Shown here: in pieces, positions 28,028-37,156 of the stretch
How the letters are laid out: each line of letters begins with the position of its first letter
How positions within the stretch are numbered: position 1 is the stretch's first letter
Assembly: GCF_013141715.1 (NCBI RefSeq)
Contig: NZ_WHOA01000037.1
Location: 1 to 64,000, forward strand
Length of the DNA: 64,000 bases
Origin: Paenibacillus phytorum
GTDB taxonomy: Bacteria; Bacillota; Bacilli; Paenibacillales; NBRC-103111
Reading direction: 5' to 3'
Notes under the pieces: model-generated
Told to the model about the DNA's origin: nothing
What the model saw: only the letters and a program-made list of their open reading frames with translations
The model's database searches: none
Translations under genes and position numbers: made by a program

Positions 28028-29035
28028 TCATGTTTTAGTTAGTTGTTTTCTGTCTTCTACTTGTGGTGGTTCCTCCATCCAACCGTGTTTGATCATTAAT
28101 TCTCCACCGTCTTTGACAAAGGGTAAAATTTTCTGAGTAAGTCGAGCCATCGTCACCAGCAAATCACTTCGCAAACTAAAAGCTCCACCAAGTGCATTGC
28201 TCCCAATACTAAATGATCCTAACAAGTTAGTGATATACATCATTAACTTATCCGAAAATGGAGCAACCGTAGAATTCGTCGCTTTCCCTGCATGAGTAGC
28301 AGGCGGCTCTATATAATCCTGACGTAAATATTCACCTAGTGTTGTTTCAACTTCCTTTGACAATTTCATACCTTCAACAAAATATTCTTTTACTTTCGTA
28401 TCATTAGCTACTTGGGCGAAACCAATCATTAATTGCATGCCTGTAAGGTTGGCCTCAATGGCATGATGGATAAGAGAAATTTCAATGGCATTTAATGATC
28501 TTTTTTCCCTAAGCAAATTAAACCCTGATAAATAATTTTTATCCTTAATAAAGAAAATTTCTTTGGGCATTGTCATAAAAGGCGGGCGGACAAGTACTCC
28601 TTTATCTAAAAGAAATTGTGCACATTGGTCATACATTTCTTGTGCGTTTGCTGTTAATTGCTTAAATAGTTGTCTTATATCTTTACGGTAGGACATTGTT
28701 GAGTACAATGCAAAAAGACTAGCTTCAATCTTGCTTATCATATGTAAAAACATGGGTTCATACAGATAATCAAATAACTTAGGAACTCCTTTATTAACGT
28801 CGTTCACTGTAAAGCCAAGTGGAATAACTGCTCCTTCTTGTTGGAAAATATTTTTAATGGATTCTACAATTTGTTCCGATAAATCGTAAGTTGACTTTAA
28901 GATTTGTTGAACTTCTTCATTTTCTACATGCTCAAGGAAATACTCTAAAAACCTCAATAACATTGTTTTTTCTTGATAAGCCATCCACAAGTTTCCTATT
29001 TCCGATGACGTCAATGGTACATGGTTTGAATTCAT
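28028..29035 (-). CDS. DUF3231 family protein
   Basis: Helical protein of 335 residues built from two similar halves of about 165 residues, each with helices beginning LTSSEIGNLWMAYQEKTM (first) and a comparable segment near residue 185 (LNAIEISLIHHAIEANLTGM). This two-repeat ferritin-like arrangement is typical of DUF3231 proteins of spore-forming Bacillales, often linked to spores or stress, though the function is unknown. RBS AAGGGAG. Monocistronic with its own terminator. Confidence 0.83.
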   Translation of the reverse strand: MNSNHVPLTSSEIGNLWMAYQEKTMLLRFLEYFLEHVENEEVQQILKSTYDLSEQIVESIKNIFQQEGAVIPLGFTVNDVNKGVPKLFDYLYEPMFLHMISKIEASLFALYSTMSYRKDIRQLFKQLTANAQEMYDQCAQFLLDKGVLVRPPFMTMPKEIFFIKDKNYLSGFNLLREKRSLNAIEISLIHHAIEANLTGMQLMIGFAQVANDTKVKEYFVEGMKLSKEVETTLGEYLRQDYIEPPATHAGKATNSTVAPFSDKLMMYITNLLGSFSIGSNALGGAFSLRSDLLVTMARLTQKILPFVKDGGELMIKHGWMEEPPQVEDRKQLTKT

Positions 29036-29238
29036 AGTTATACTCCCTTGTTTTATTGATTATTTTTATCCATTAACTCCAATTAAATTCCCTAATATTT
29101 AATATGCCCGTTATTGGAGTGAAGGTACGCGCAAGCCACAATCATTTGCTTCACTTTGTCCCTCCACAATTTGTTATGGTTATTATTCCTTCCCACTTCG
29201 TTTTTTAGTATTAAAATGCCCGTACTTAAACGAGAAAT

Positions 29239-29267
29239 AAAAAAGAAGCCGCTTCATAGCAGCTCCT
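29239..29267 (-). terminator. Terminator of the AAA ATPase gene
   Basis: Minus-strand GGAGCTGC / GCGGCTTC stem (with G-U pairs) followed by TTTTTTATTTC. Confidence 0.75.
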
Positions 29268-29284
29268 GTTAATTAATTTTTCCG

Positions 29285-30010
29285 TTAATTGTTATCATCG
29301 GAATCGGAAAATAGCTCCTGCAAGACCATCTTTCTGTTTTCAAGAAACCGTCTTGTGATAATGTAATGCAGCGTGTCCTCATATCTAATTTCCTCTATGG
29401 GATGAACATCAAAGTTAATAATCTGTGCATCTGGAAATCCGAGAAGTATCGGAGAATGCGTTGCAATGATGAACTGAGCTTCTTTCTCTAAATCCTTGAT
29501 AACCCGCATTAATGCCAATTGCCTTGCAGGGGATAAAGCCGCCTCAGGTTCATCGAGAAGGTAAATCGCCTTTTTTCCAAAACGATGTTTAAAAAGAGAA
29601 AGAAACGCTTCACCATGCGATTGCTCATGTAAAGAACGACCACCGTAATACTGCAGGCTTTCGGGCAAAGTATCCAAATGGGAGGCAAAGTGATAAAAAG
29701 TCTCTGCTCTCAGGAAAAAGCCATTCGTGATTTTTGGCATCCATGAAAGACGAATATGATCCCCCAGAATGGAATGTGAAGCCTCCACATCATAATAGTT
29801 GTTCTTCCCTCCGCCAGCTGTATTAAACCCGCTTTGATAAGCAATTGCTTCAAGGAGCGTTGATTTACCCGAACCATTCTCCCCAACAAGAAAGGTGACA
29901 TTCGTTCGAAAAGATAGTGACTTTAAAGATTTCACAGCAGGTATAGAAAATGGATAAGTTTTCGGATCCGTATGATCATTCCTCAGAATCTCAAGGCTTC
30001 TCAAGTACAT
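29285..30010 (-). CDS. AAA-family (ABC-like) ATPase
   Basis: Soluble ATPase of 241 residues with Walker A GENGSGKST at 43-51, an SxGE-type signature (EQSHGEAFLSL near 127), Walker B AIYLLDEPEAAL near 150, and a switch His in IIATHSP. The compact single-domain form with the DEPEAALS motif is like Bacillales AAA_15/21 ATPases and OLD-like ATPase cores, but no TOPRIM or partner nuclease gene is adjacent. The role is unknown. RBS GGAG seven to nine bases before the ATG. Confidence 0.85.
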   Translation of the reverse strand: MYLRSLEILRNDHTDPKTYPFSIPAVKSLKSLSFRTNVTFLVGENGSGKSTLLEAIAYQSGFNTAGGGKNNYYDVEASHSILGDHIRLSWMPKITNGFFLRAETFYHFASHLDTLPESLQYYGGRSLHEQSHGEAFLSLFKHRFGKKAIYLLDEPEAALSPARQLALMRVIKDLEKEAQFIIATHSPILLGFPDAQIINFDVHPIEEIRYEDTLHYIITRRFLENRKMVLQELFSDSDDNN

Positions 30011-30166
30011 TAATTTTCAACTCCAAACAAAACTTTCATGAGAATAGTCTATGTTGTTATTTTAACATAACCGCCGTTATTACATGATAAGCTATTACAT
30101 ATACGCAAGTATTATTTTGTATAAAGCTGGTCGCAATTGACCTATCCGAAGGTGAGGTCGACGCTA

Positions 30167-30385
30167 GTGCCTAAGATGCTGGAATCCGATGCAGATCTAT
30201 TTACCGCAGCATTATCACAAACTCCGGTTTCTGTGTGGCAGACGGATGCCGACGGTGTTTACCGCGAAGTAGATCGCGGAATCATCGAAAAGTTTACGAA
30301 TAAATCCGTAAGATTGAGCACAAGAACAGATGAAATCGCATATTACTTCCGTGATGATGGGACCAAATTTCGTGCTGAAACGTAA
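30167..30385 (+). CDS. Doubtful short ORF, possibly a gene remnant
   Basis: A 72-codon reading frame opening with GTG, with GGTGAGG about nine bases before it. The product (MLESDADLFTAALSQTPVSV and so on) ends FRDDGTKFRAET. I recognise no family; composition is protein-like, but it is flanked by terminators and has no convincing promoter. It may be the 5' or 3' remnant of a larger lost gene. Confidence 0.3.
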   Translation: MPKMLESDADLFTAALSQTPVSVWQTDADGVYREVDRGIIEKFTNKSVRLSTRTDEIAYYFRDDGTKFRAET

Positions 30386-30450
30386 AAAAGAAAAGAACGG
30401 GATAAACAAGCCAAAGATCTTTCACGCAAGCTCCCAATACTTGAATGAAC

Positions 30451-30480
30451 AAAAAGAGGAGCCGCCAAGGCAGCTTCTCT
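30451..30480 (-). terminator. Terminator of the nucleoside hydrolase-NUDIX-GNAT operon
   Basis: Minus-strand GAGAAGCTGCC-TT-GGCGGCTCCTC stem (one mismatch) followed by TTTTTG, after the GNAT stop. Confidence 0.82.
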
Positions 30481-30496
30481 TCCGCTATTTATCTGC

Positions 30497-31033
30497 TTAT
30501 TCGAAGAATACGCTCGGATATTCAACAACTCCTGAAACATTATCGAGCGTACTTTCACGTAACTCTAATGCCATAAATGCTTCTTCTGAACCTTCAAAAG
30601 GTGCTTTTATTCCCCATAAAGATGCCTTTTTGAAACCAAACCTCGGATAATATTCTGGATGCCCCATCACAACAACAGAACTGTATCCAAGTTCTTTTGC
30701 TTTTTGTAATGCTTCGAGAATTAACAGCTTTCCTATGCCTTTATTTTGATTATCTGGTAGGACAGAAACAGGTGCAAGAGCAAGTGATTCTGCCGATTCA
30801 TTATCATCGATAATTTTTATTTTAGATAAAAGAACATGTCCAATGATTTCGTCATTATCTTTATTAATGGCTACTAATGATAATTCGGGGATGAATACAT
30901 CGGATTTCCTGATTCGAGACACCAATTCATGTTCTTTCTTATCACTGAATGCCATATTAGCAAATGCACTCATTACTACTTTTTCAGTACTTTTATAATC
31001 CTCGGGTAATTCTTTTCTAATAGTTATATTCAT
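30497..31033 (-). CDS. GNAT family N-acetyltransferase (YhbS-like)
   Basis: Acetyltransferase of 178 residues using acetyl-CoA. The central motif LALAPVSVLPDNQNKGIGKLL near residue 85 contains the Q/RxxGxG/A pyrophosphate-binding loop, followed by VVVMGHPEYYPRFGF near 125, a hallmark of YhbS-type proteins. It overlaps the NUDIX gene by 4 bp and has its own RBS (AGGAG). Third gene of the operon; the acceptor substrate is unknown. Confidence 0.9.
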   Translation of the reverse strand: MNITIRKELPEDYKSTEKVVMSAFANMAFSDKKEHELVSRIRKSDVFIPELSLVAINKDNDEIIGHVLLSKIKIIDDNESAESLALAPVSVLPDNQNKGIGKLLILEALQKAKELGYSSVVVMGHPEYYPRFGFKKASLWGIKAPFEGSEEAFMALELRESTLDNVSGVVEYPSVFFE

Positions 31034-31503
31034 ATATTATCTCCTAATTCAGCTTTCAAAATCACATATTCCCATATATCTCCTTCATACTCCACTCCCG
31101 TGTAAAAAAGAGCAAATTCTACAGGTACATCCATCGTAAGCACATCTTCCAAGATTGTCGGTATGCTACTAACCACATCTGGCGACTGCATGATCCACTC
31201 CTTGCTTTTCCAATCGAGTGTTCCTTCATTGCATTCAATTAAATCCCCAATAAATTGCTCAGCGAGAAAAATGTACATGCCACCAGCTTGATTCCAAGTG
31301 GCAATCCCTTTGAAATGAACAGATTGAAGGGTCAGTCCAGTTTCCTCTTTGACTTCACGAATGACCGCATCTCGAGGAGTTTCATCAAGCATAATCTTGC
31401 CTCCCACGCAATTCCACATATTTTTAAAGGGAGGGTTGTTCCTTCTCAGCATCAAAAATTGATTATCTTTATAAATAAAACAATGTACATATTTGATAGA
31501 CAT
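31030..31503 (-). CDS. NUDIX hydrolase
   Basis: Protein of 157 residues with a full Nudix box (GKIMLDETPRDAVIREVKEE then TG; about 37-59) for metal-dependent hydrolysis of nucleoside-diphosphate-linked substrates. Its resemblance to 8-oxo-dGTP diphosphatase (MutT-like) proteins is general only. It starts 2 bp after the nucleoside hydrolase stop and overlaps the GNAT gene by 4 bp. Being in one transcript with a nucleoside hydrolase suggests a nucleotide-salvage or -cleaning role. Confidence 0.9.
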   Translation of the reverse strand: MSIKYVHCFIYKDNQFLMLRRNNPPFKNMWNCVGGKIMLDETPRDAVIREVKEETGLTLQSVHFKGIATWNQAGGMYIFLAEQFIGDLIECNEGTLDWKSKEWIMQSPDVVSSIPTILEDVLTMDVPVEFALFYTGVEYEGDIWEYVILKAELGDNI

Positions 31504-31505
31504 GA

Positions 31506-32459
31506 CTATTGCACAAGTAATCTAATTAATTTGTCTTTAAATAATGGATTATTAATCGTTTTGCAAACTTTAGCATTAGGGGCATGACCTGCAAAGCCAT
31601 CTGATATGGCAAGTTTACTACCGTCATTTACAATCACTTGACCATAGGCAGCCTCTTCTGTTGTGCATACATAGCAGTAACACAATTTTTCTTCAACTAC
31701 AATTTCTTTCCAGAGTACAACCCCCATTGCCACAGCATCAGGTAAGTCAACAATATGTTCATTGCTTCTTTGTAAATTATATTCAAGCAAGGTACGGTTA
31801 CATTTTACGGAGAACTCAGCTTCTTTCTTACCACTTAAGAGTAATACATCCATATCGTCCTTATTCAAAGCAGCTTCTCCTAGACATACATCAAATCCGA
31901 TGATGGTAATTGGTATTCCTGAGTTTAGCATAATTCGATAAGCCTCTGCATCTACATACACATTAAATTCAGCAACAGGTGTAGTGTTTCCAGGGCCAAA
32001 GCCAGAAGTACCCATGGTGTAAATATGTTTTACCTTTTTCATAGTTTCAGGTGCTTTTAAAATAGCAAGTGCAATATTAGTAACAGGACCGATGGTTACA
32101 ATTTCGATTTCTCCAGGGTTATTTTCAATAATATCAAGGATAGCATCTACTGCGTGCTTGGTTTCTGGCAAAATAGTAGGATGAATTAAATCACAATCTC
32201 CCATACCATCCTCACCATGAACATTGACAGCAGTAACTAAATCACGCATAAGCGGTTTGGCTGCTCCAACATAAAGAGGTGGTTTTTGAGCATTAGCAAC
32301 TTCGATTGTCATAAGTGCATTTTTCGTTGCCAATTCAAGCGGGACATTGCCACAAATGGTTGTTATCGCCTCTACTTTCACATCCGTTGATTTTAATGCC
32401 ATAATTAACGCAACAGCATCATCACTTCCAGTGTCTGTGTCAATAATTAATTTTCTCAT
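31506..32459 (-). CDS. Inosine/uridine-preferring nucleoside hydrolase
   Basis: Ribonucleoside hydrolase of 317 residues that splits nucleosides into ribose and base using a bound calcium ion. The N-terminal DTDTGSDDA signature (about 5-13) provides the metal ligands; NVHGEDGMGD near residue 78, TIGPVTNIA near 119 and EFNVYVDAEA near 155 are further family blocks. The start was set at 32459 because of the GGAGGT RBS, not the longer ORF. It is divergent from a Crp/Fnr regulator gene 94 bp away, an arrangement like rihB-yeiL in E. coli. Confidence 0.93.
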   Translation of the reverse strand: MRKLIIDTDTGSDDAVALIMALKSTDVKVEAITTICGNVPLELATKNALMTIEVANAQKPPLYVGAAKPLMRDLVTAVNVHGEDGMGDCDLIHPTILPETKHAVDAILDIIENNPGEIEIVTIGPVTNIALAILKAPETMKKVKHIYTMGTSGFGPGNTTPVAEFNVYVDAEAYRIMLNSGIPITIIGFDVCLGEAALNKDDMDVLLLSGKKEAEFSVKCNRTLLEYNLQRSNEHIVDLPDAVAMGVVLWKEIVVEEKLCYCYVCTTEEAAYGQVIVNDGSKLAISDGFAGHAPNAKVCKTINNPLFKDKLIRLLVQ

Positions 32460-32553
32460 ATAAAAGACCTCCATTTCGTATTTGATCTCATTATATAAAT
32501 CCAATTACAATGAAAATAGGTCAAATGACCAAAAGGAAAAAGAAGGTGAGAAG

Positions 32554-33192
32554 ATGGATTTTAAAGAGATTGTAAATGAAGTACCCACGCATATTAAGAA
32601 AGAATTTATTTATAAAAAGCATAAGAAAGGCAGCCTTATCCTTCATCCACATGAACAAAATAATTATCTGTATATCCTAACTACAGGTTTAGCTGAAGTG
32701 TATAGGCAAAGTTATGTGGGAACGATGCTTTCCTTGTATATTTACAAATCATATAGTTGTTTTGGGGAGATAGAAATTTTTAATGATAACATTAAGACAC
32801 TCGGTGTAATTGCCAAAGAAGACTGTGAAACGATTACTATCCATAAAACAAAGGTTTATGAATGGATGAAACTCGATTTTAATTTTAATTTCTACTTAAT
32901 TAAACAACTTGCCTCAAAATTAGTTTTAAGCTCAGATACCGCGGCGCAGTTATCACTACTTCCAGCTAAAGATCGTATTTTATTAAGTCTACATAATCAT
33001 TATAAAATTGGTGATTTAGATCACCTTACAAAGCAAATTTTATCAAGTGAGGTCTGCGCACCAATTAGAAGTTTAAATCGTTCAATAGCTGAGTGCATAA
33101 ATGAGGGTTTTATAAACTATAAAGGTAAAAAATTCTCTATAAATTCAATTGAAGAAATAGAAAAATATCTTGAAAATTTTTTGCTAAGTTAA
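32554..33192 (+). CDS. Crp/Fnr-family regulator (YeiL-like)
   Basis: Transcription factor of 212 residues with a cyclic-nucleotide-binding-like beta-roll (about 10-120) and a C-terminal winged helix whose recognition region is SSEVCAPIRSLNRSIAECIN. One Cys (C66 area) and two others occur, but no clear Fe-S ligand set is seen. The start was moved to 32554 (RBS AAGGTGAG). It lies back to back with the nucleoside hydrolase operon and probably controls it, by analogy with YeiL. The coding sequence is AT-rich compared with neighbours. Confidence 0.86.
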   Translation: MDFKEIVNEVPTHIKKEFIYKKHKKGSLILHPHEQNNYLYILTTGLAEVYRQSYVGTMLSLYIYKSYSCFGEIEIFNDNIKTLGVIAKEDCETITIHKTKVYEWMKLDFNFNFYLIKQLASKLVLSSDTAAQLSLLPAKDRILLSLHNHYKIGDLDHLTKQILSSEVCAPIRSLNRSIAECINEGFINYKGKKFSINSIEEIEKYLENFLLS

Positions 33193-33241
33193 AATTGTTG
33201 GTTCAGAAGCTAATGACTTTATTTTCACCAAAAAAATAAAA

Positions 33242-33275
33242 AAGAAGCTGGATCAATGATCTCAGCTTCTTCTTT
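33242..33275 (+). terminator. Terminator of the Crp/Fnr regulator gene
   Basis: AAGAAGCTGgATC-AAT-GATctCAGCTTCTT stem followed by CTTTCTT. The rest of 33193-33472 shows no gene. Confidence 0.8.
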
Positions 33276-33472
33276 CTTGCGTCTTATCTGAAAAGAGAAA
33301 TTACCATATTGCAGGCAATACTTCATTCAATTTTAATTCCAATATGGATACATTTTATAATTCGAACATTATCCGGTAAACAGGTTTTCTTTCTTTTCCG
33401 TTTTTAACGCAATAAACAATATTATTGCCAAATAAAAAGTAAAGTATACATGGATAAGATTATTTCACTATA

Positions 33473-34804
33473 CTAAGACCAATGTTCGACTTTAATTTCA
33501 ATTTTCGAATCCGAGAAGGCTTTATATATGCGCTGCACATGTTTCCCTGTATGATCAACTTCGACGGATCCATCTTCCCTGCTGATTTGATAGACAAATT
33601 CTGCATGAAGAGGTACTTGAAGTTGATTGGAATAGGTGCCATTTTCCCGATTATTCATTAACGGAAACCATGCATAGATCTTTATATCTTCAGGCGTATT
33701 CGCCGGGACATGAACGACCATTTCCAAGGTCACGCGTTCTTTTTGAGCATTGACCACACGAATTGATTTTGTAGCTTCCAAGTCCTGATATTTGATCGTT
33801 ACCGATGTTTCCCCTTCTTTTATCGGAATCATGGTTCCATCATTCAGAACACCCAGTATGCGATGATCTTTTACTTCATAAGTTGTCCTTAGCAGGGACA
33901 TCTGAAAGCCGGTTTCAAAGGCAAGAATCGGATTTAGCCTGCTTTGAGGGCCAGTAAGACCAACCTCTTCGCTGCCGCGTAAAGACAGAGAACATTCCTT
34001 ACCCTTTTTCCCAAAAAAGTGAATGAGAGGAGAAGATAGTCTGAGTGCCCAGTCTTTCTCCGTATGCTCCGCTCCTGGATCATTGAAATAGATGAGTTCG
34101 TTATCTGCCTCATACCCCAAATCCAAGAGTTTCTCAGCAACTTCACGGACATGCTTTTCCATCACCAAGGTGCCTTCACAGCCTCCCAAATCGATCCAGA
34201 TTTTGGAGATCGACTGCTTCTTACTGAAAGCATGATAAACTGGCGTTTCTTCTAAGGTCAGTGGGTCCACACAGTAAAAATAAGGTGAAATGATGGCGAG
34301 CTTCCCAAAAATATCCGGTCGGCGAAATCCGATATGATAAGTGACTTGCCCCCCTCTGGATGATCCCATTAAAGCCGTATGATCAGGATCCGTTAGGGTT
34401 CGAAACACAGAATCCACGTATGGTTTTAACTCTTCAATAATAAACGCTTCATATAAATGGCCTTTGGGCTTGATTAGAACTTTATCGGATTGATGGAGGA
34501 TCCCCTCCATCTCATGGGTAAATTCATCGGCTCTCTCTGCTCCCATGTTTGGAATGCCCACAACAATGATCTCTTCCATCGTATGGTTATGAATCAATCT
34601 ATCCACGGTTTCGTTTACATGCCATGAGTAGCCGTTAAATGCAGGATGGAAAATATTTTGCCCATCATGCATATACAATACTGGATAATGCTTATCCTTT
34701 TCGTATCGATAACTGGGGGGAAGATACACAAAGATATCTCTTTTGTTGTCCAAACGTGTGGAGTAAAAATTTTCAATCCGTAATATACTTGATTTGCTGT
34801 CCAT
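33473..34804 (-). CDS. Esterase-D-like hydrolase with starch-binding-like C-terminus (paralogue 2)
   Basis: Cytoplasmic protein of 443 residues. The alpha/beta-hydrolase domain (about 1-265) has VLYMHDGQNIF near 42, nucleophile Ser149 in GSSRGG, and a late His in GAEHTEKDW. It is followed by an Ig-like segment (about 268-345, with DGTMIPIKEGETSVTI) and a CBM20/48-like domain (about 350-443: VTLEMVVHVPANTP, EFVYQISREDG, ending IKVEHW). There is no signal peptide. The start at 34804 (RBS AGAGGTGAG) overlaps the preceding esterase by 32 bp. Last gene of the maltodextrin operon. Its ester substrate is unknown; an acylated maltodextrin is a guess. Confidence 0.85.
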   Translation of the reverse strand: MDSKSSILRIENFYSTRLDNKRDIFVYLPPSYRYEKDKHYPVLYMHDGQNIFHPAFNGYSWHVNETVDRLIHNHTMEEIIVVGIPNMGAERADEFTHEMEGILHQSDKVLIKPKGHLYEAFIIEELKPYVDSVFRTLTDPDHTALMGSSRGGQVTYHIGFRRPDIFGKLAIISPYFYCVDPLTLEETPVYHAFSKKQSISKIWIDLGGCEGTLVMEKHVREVAEKLLDLGYEADNELIYFNDPGAEHTEKDWALRLSSPLIHFFGKKGKECSLSLRGSEEVGLTGPQSRLNPILAFETGFQMSLLRTTYEVKDHRILGVLNDGTMIPIKEGETSVTIKYQDLEATKSIRVVNAQKERVTLEMVVHVPANTPEDIKIYAWFPLMNNRENGTYSNQLQVPLHAEFVYQISREDGSVEVDHTGKHVQRIYKAFSDSKIEIKVEHWS

Positions 34805-36152
34805 CCTGCTCACCTCTATTAGCCACAGCTGCAATGTCTATCCAATTCTCCACTTCGTAATTCAGAACTAATCCATCATCCGTTGTAAATAGGCGATAAG
34901 GAAGCTCTCGACCTTGTCGATCTACTTCATGCTGACCTAGGCCGCGAGAAATACGAAATTCAAAGGACATGTCCCTAGGCACTTCAAAGGTTCCGCCATA
35001 CAGTCCTTCGCGAATCATCGGCAGTTCTAAGCCTGCATATAGCTTATCTGTTTTTGGCGTGAATTCCGGCACTTTAACGAAGACTTTAACCGTAGCCGTT
35101 TCGGAAATATAGGGAACAACGGTAACATCCAACGCGGCTGTTACGTTGCCATTCAAATATTGGACCGTCGTTTTCCCTTCTTTTTTAGGGACTAGTTTAC
35201 CGTCCGTTGTAACCTCCAATAAATCGGGATCAACTACTTCATATTGAGCGTTTAAATCCGTCATCAAAAAACCGCTATCGAAGTGTACCACCGGATTCAA
35301 TGTTACCTTAGGCCTATTCAGGCCAACAACCCCAGGGCCATGTAGATCAACCCGAACAGGCTGCCCTATTTCCCCAAAAAAATAAATGAGCGGCGCGTGA
35401 ACCCTTGCAGCCCAATCCTTTTGAGAGTGACCAGAATTGACGGCAAGGTAGTACATAAGATCGTCTCCGAGTACATATCCAGCTCTTACAAGAATATCTG
35501 TGACATACCGTACATGCTTTTCCATGACTGTAAAGCCTTCAGAATCTCCTACGTCCATCCAAATCTTCAGGTTCTTCTTTTCTGTGTAGACGTTACTTAA
35601 CCATTTTTCTTCCATCGTGCCTGGGTCTGTGCTGACAAAGAAAGGACAAAGGGCTCCGATCATTCCAAATGTGTCCGATTGACGGAATCCCATATTATAA
35701 GACACAAGCCCACCGGCAGACGACCCCATGAGAGCCGTATGTTCTTTTCCTGTTAAAGTTCGGAGTGCCCGATCGATAAAAGGTTTAACTTCCCGAACGA
35801 GAAAGGTCTCGTAAAGTTCGCCTTGATTGATTACATCAAAAACATTGTATCCGTCAGGAGACGCGTGCATATACTCCGCAATCCTGGCGTCTTCAACATG
35901 GGAAATCGCGACAACAATGATTTCTCGCATCTTTCCTTGCGAAACCAGGTTGTCTACCGTAGTATGAACCTCCCACGATTCACCCTTTTGATCCTCAAAA
36001 AATACATGTTGTCCATCATGCATGTATAGGACGGGATATCGCTTCTGTAGATCTGTATCGTAACTAAGAGGCAAATAAACAAATATATTTCTGTAATTAT
36101 TAAGGGTCTTGGAATAAAAATCTTTGAGCTCGATGAGCCTTGATGAATTCAC
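34773..36152 (-). CDS. Esterase-D-like hydrolase with starch-binding-like C-terminus (paralogue 1)
   Basis: Protein of 459 residues, collinear with the next gene product. The esterase domain (1-262) has YPVLYMHDGQHVF near 39, nucleophile Ser145 in GSSAGG, and candidate His242 in SGHSQKDW; then an Ig-like part (about 265-345) and a CBM20/48-like domain (350-437: ATVKVFVKVPEFTP, FEFRISRG, YEVENW). It begins at GTG with RBS AAGGAG, 25 bp after the LacI gene. Without a secretion signal it should act on imported sugar. The pair arose by tandem duplication. Confidence 0.86.
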   Translation of the reverse strand: MNSSRLIELKDFYSKTLNNYRNIFVYLPLSYDTDLQKRYPVLYMHDGQHVFFEDQKGESWEVHTTVDNLVSQGKMREIIVVAISHVEDARIAEYMHASPDGYNVFDVINQGELYETFLVREVKPFIDRALRTLTGKEHTALMGSSAGGLVSYNMGFRQSDTFGMIGALCPFFVSTDPGTMEEKWLSNVYTEKKNLKIWMDVGDSEGFTVMEKHVRYVTDILVRAGYVLGDDLMYYLAVNSGHSQKDWAARVHAPLIYFFGEIGQPVRVDLHGPGVVGLNRPKVTLNPVVHFDSGFLMTDLNAQYEVVDPDLLEVTTDGKLVPKKEGKTTVQYLNGNVTAALDVTVVPYISETATVKVFVKVPEFTPKTDKLYAGLELPMIREGLYGGTFEVPRDMSFEFRISRGLGQHEVDRQGRELPYRLFTTDDGLVLNYEVENWIDIAAVANRGEQDGQQIKYITD

Positions 36153-36176
36153 AAAGCATTTCTCCTTGTAAAAAAG

Positions 36177-37091
36177 TCACAATTTGGTTGTCAATAAGAA
36201 AAACTTATTAGGGTTTACGTAATCCTGCTCATTCATGTAACGATCCAAACTGTGCAAGATTTCTTCATAATCATTTAATTCAAACTGGATTTTCATCATT
36301 TCTTCAGGGAGAATTTCCGAGTAATGGCACGTACATATAGCAACTGTTTTCTTATGGGTCTTGTATACTTCATTAGCCAAAAACTCGTTGATGACAACCC
36401 CAGGACGATCGGTAAATTTGGATAAGAAAGTGTTCAAACTCTCTCTGTTCTCGTAAATATATATCCGATCTTCATCCATGTTGGATTTTTCTTTAATGTG
36501 CTCCACCAGTTCTTCATTGTTGTAAGCATCCATAATGAGAAATTGCGGGGATTCCGCGAACAATTCATTCAATACGCGAAAGCTTTGCTCAAAGTTCGGC
36601 ATGATTTTGTGAAATAAATTGTCTTCAATATGACTGTCGATGACGAATATCGGGATACCAAAACCGAAATAATTGGATATCGTCGAAAACTTTTCTTTAT
36701 CAACATTGATGATGAATACGCCGTCCAAATTTCTTTCCATGATGATCTTGGAGGAAGGTGCCGTACTGTCGATTTGCATAAAAAGAACATGGTAGCCCAA
36801 CTTGCTGCATAATTGCTCAATCTTGTATATGGTTCTAACATATTTCAAATCAGACCATGCGTTCTGATCTTTGTCTTTAAACAGTAGGATGCCAATCAGT
36901 CCTGTTTTCTTAATTTTTAACGACTGAGCCGTCCGGTTTGTCACATATTTCAGCTGTTGTGCGATTTTCAGCACTTTCACGCGCGTTTCATCGGAAATGG
37001 ACTGCGTTTTGACATCATTTAAAATGTAAGACACTGTGGCAATGGATACGCCAGCCGCTCCAGCTATATCTTTTATTGTTGCTTTTTTCAT
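36177..37091 (-). CDS. LacI-family transcriptional regulator of the maltodextrin operon
   Basis: Regulator of 304 residues: N-terminal LacI HTH (TIKDIAGAAGVSIATVSYIL, about 4-23), hinge helix (about 45-58), then a periplasmic-binding-like effector domain that is somewhat short at the C-terminus for the family. It lies within the maltodextrin cluster. A 17-bp sequence TACTTAAACGTTTAGGT occurs just upstream of this gene and again ahead of the binding-protein gene, strongly suggesting autoregulation and control of the transporter. The inducer is probably a malto-oligosaccharide. Confidence 0.9.
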   Translation of the reverse strand: MKKATIKDIAGAAGVSIATVSYILNDVKTQSISDETRVKVLKIAQQLKYVTNRTAQSLKIKKTGLIGILLFKDKDQNAWSDLKYVRTIYKIEQLCSKLGYHVLFMQIDSTAPSSKIIMERNLDGVFIINVDKEKFSTISNYFGFGIPIFVIDSHIEDNLFHKIMPNFEQSFRVLNELFAESPQFLIMDAYNNEELVEHIKEKSNMDEDRIYIYENRESLNTFLSKFTDRPGVVINEFLANEVYKTHKKTVAICTCHYSEILPEEMMKIQFELNDYEEILHSLDRYMNEQDYVNPNKFFLLTTKL

Positions 37092-37104
37092 GAGAAACCC
37101 ACCC

Positions 37105-37121
37105 TACTTAAACGTTTAGGT
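37105..37121. promoter_or_regulatory. LacI-type operator ahead of the lacI-like gene
   Basis: TACTTAAACGTTTAGGT, centred on the palindrome TAAACGTTTA with the central CG typical of LacI/GalR sites. The exact reverse complement occurs at 42416-42432. Confidence 0.8.
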
Positions 37122-37156
37122 TGATTTAAACACATCGCTTTTGCTTTGTCAATTAC

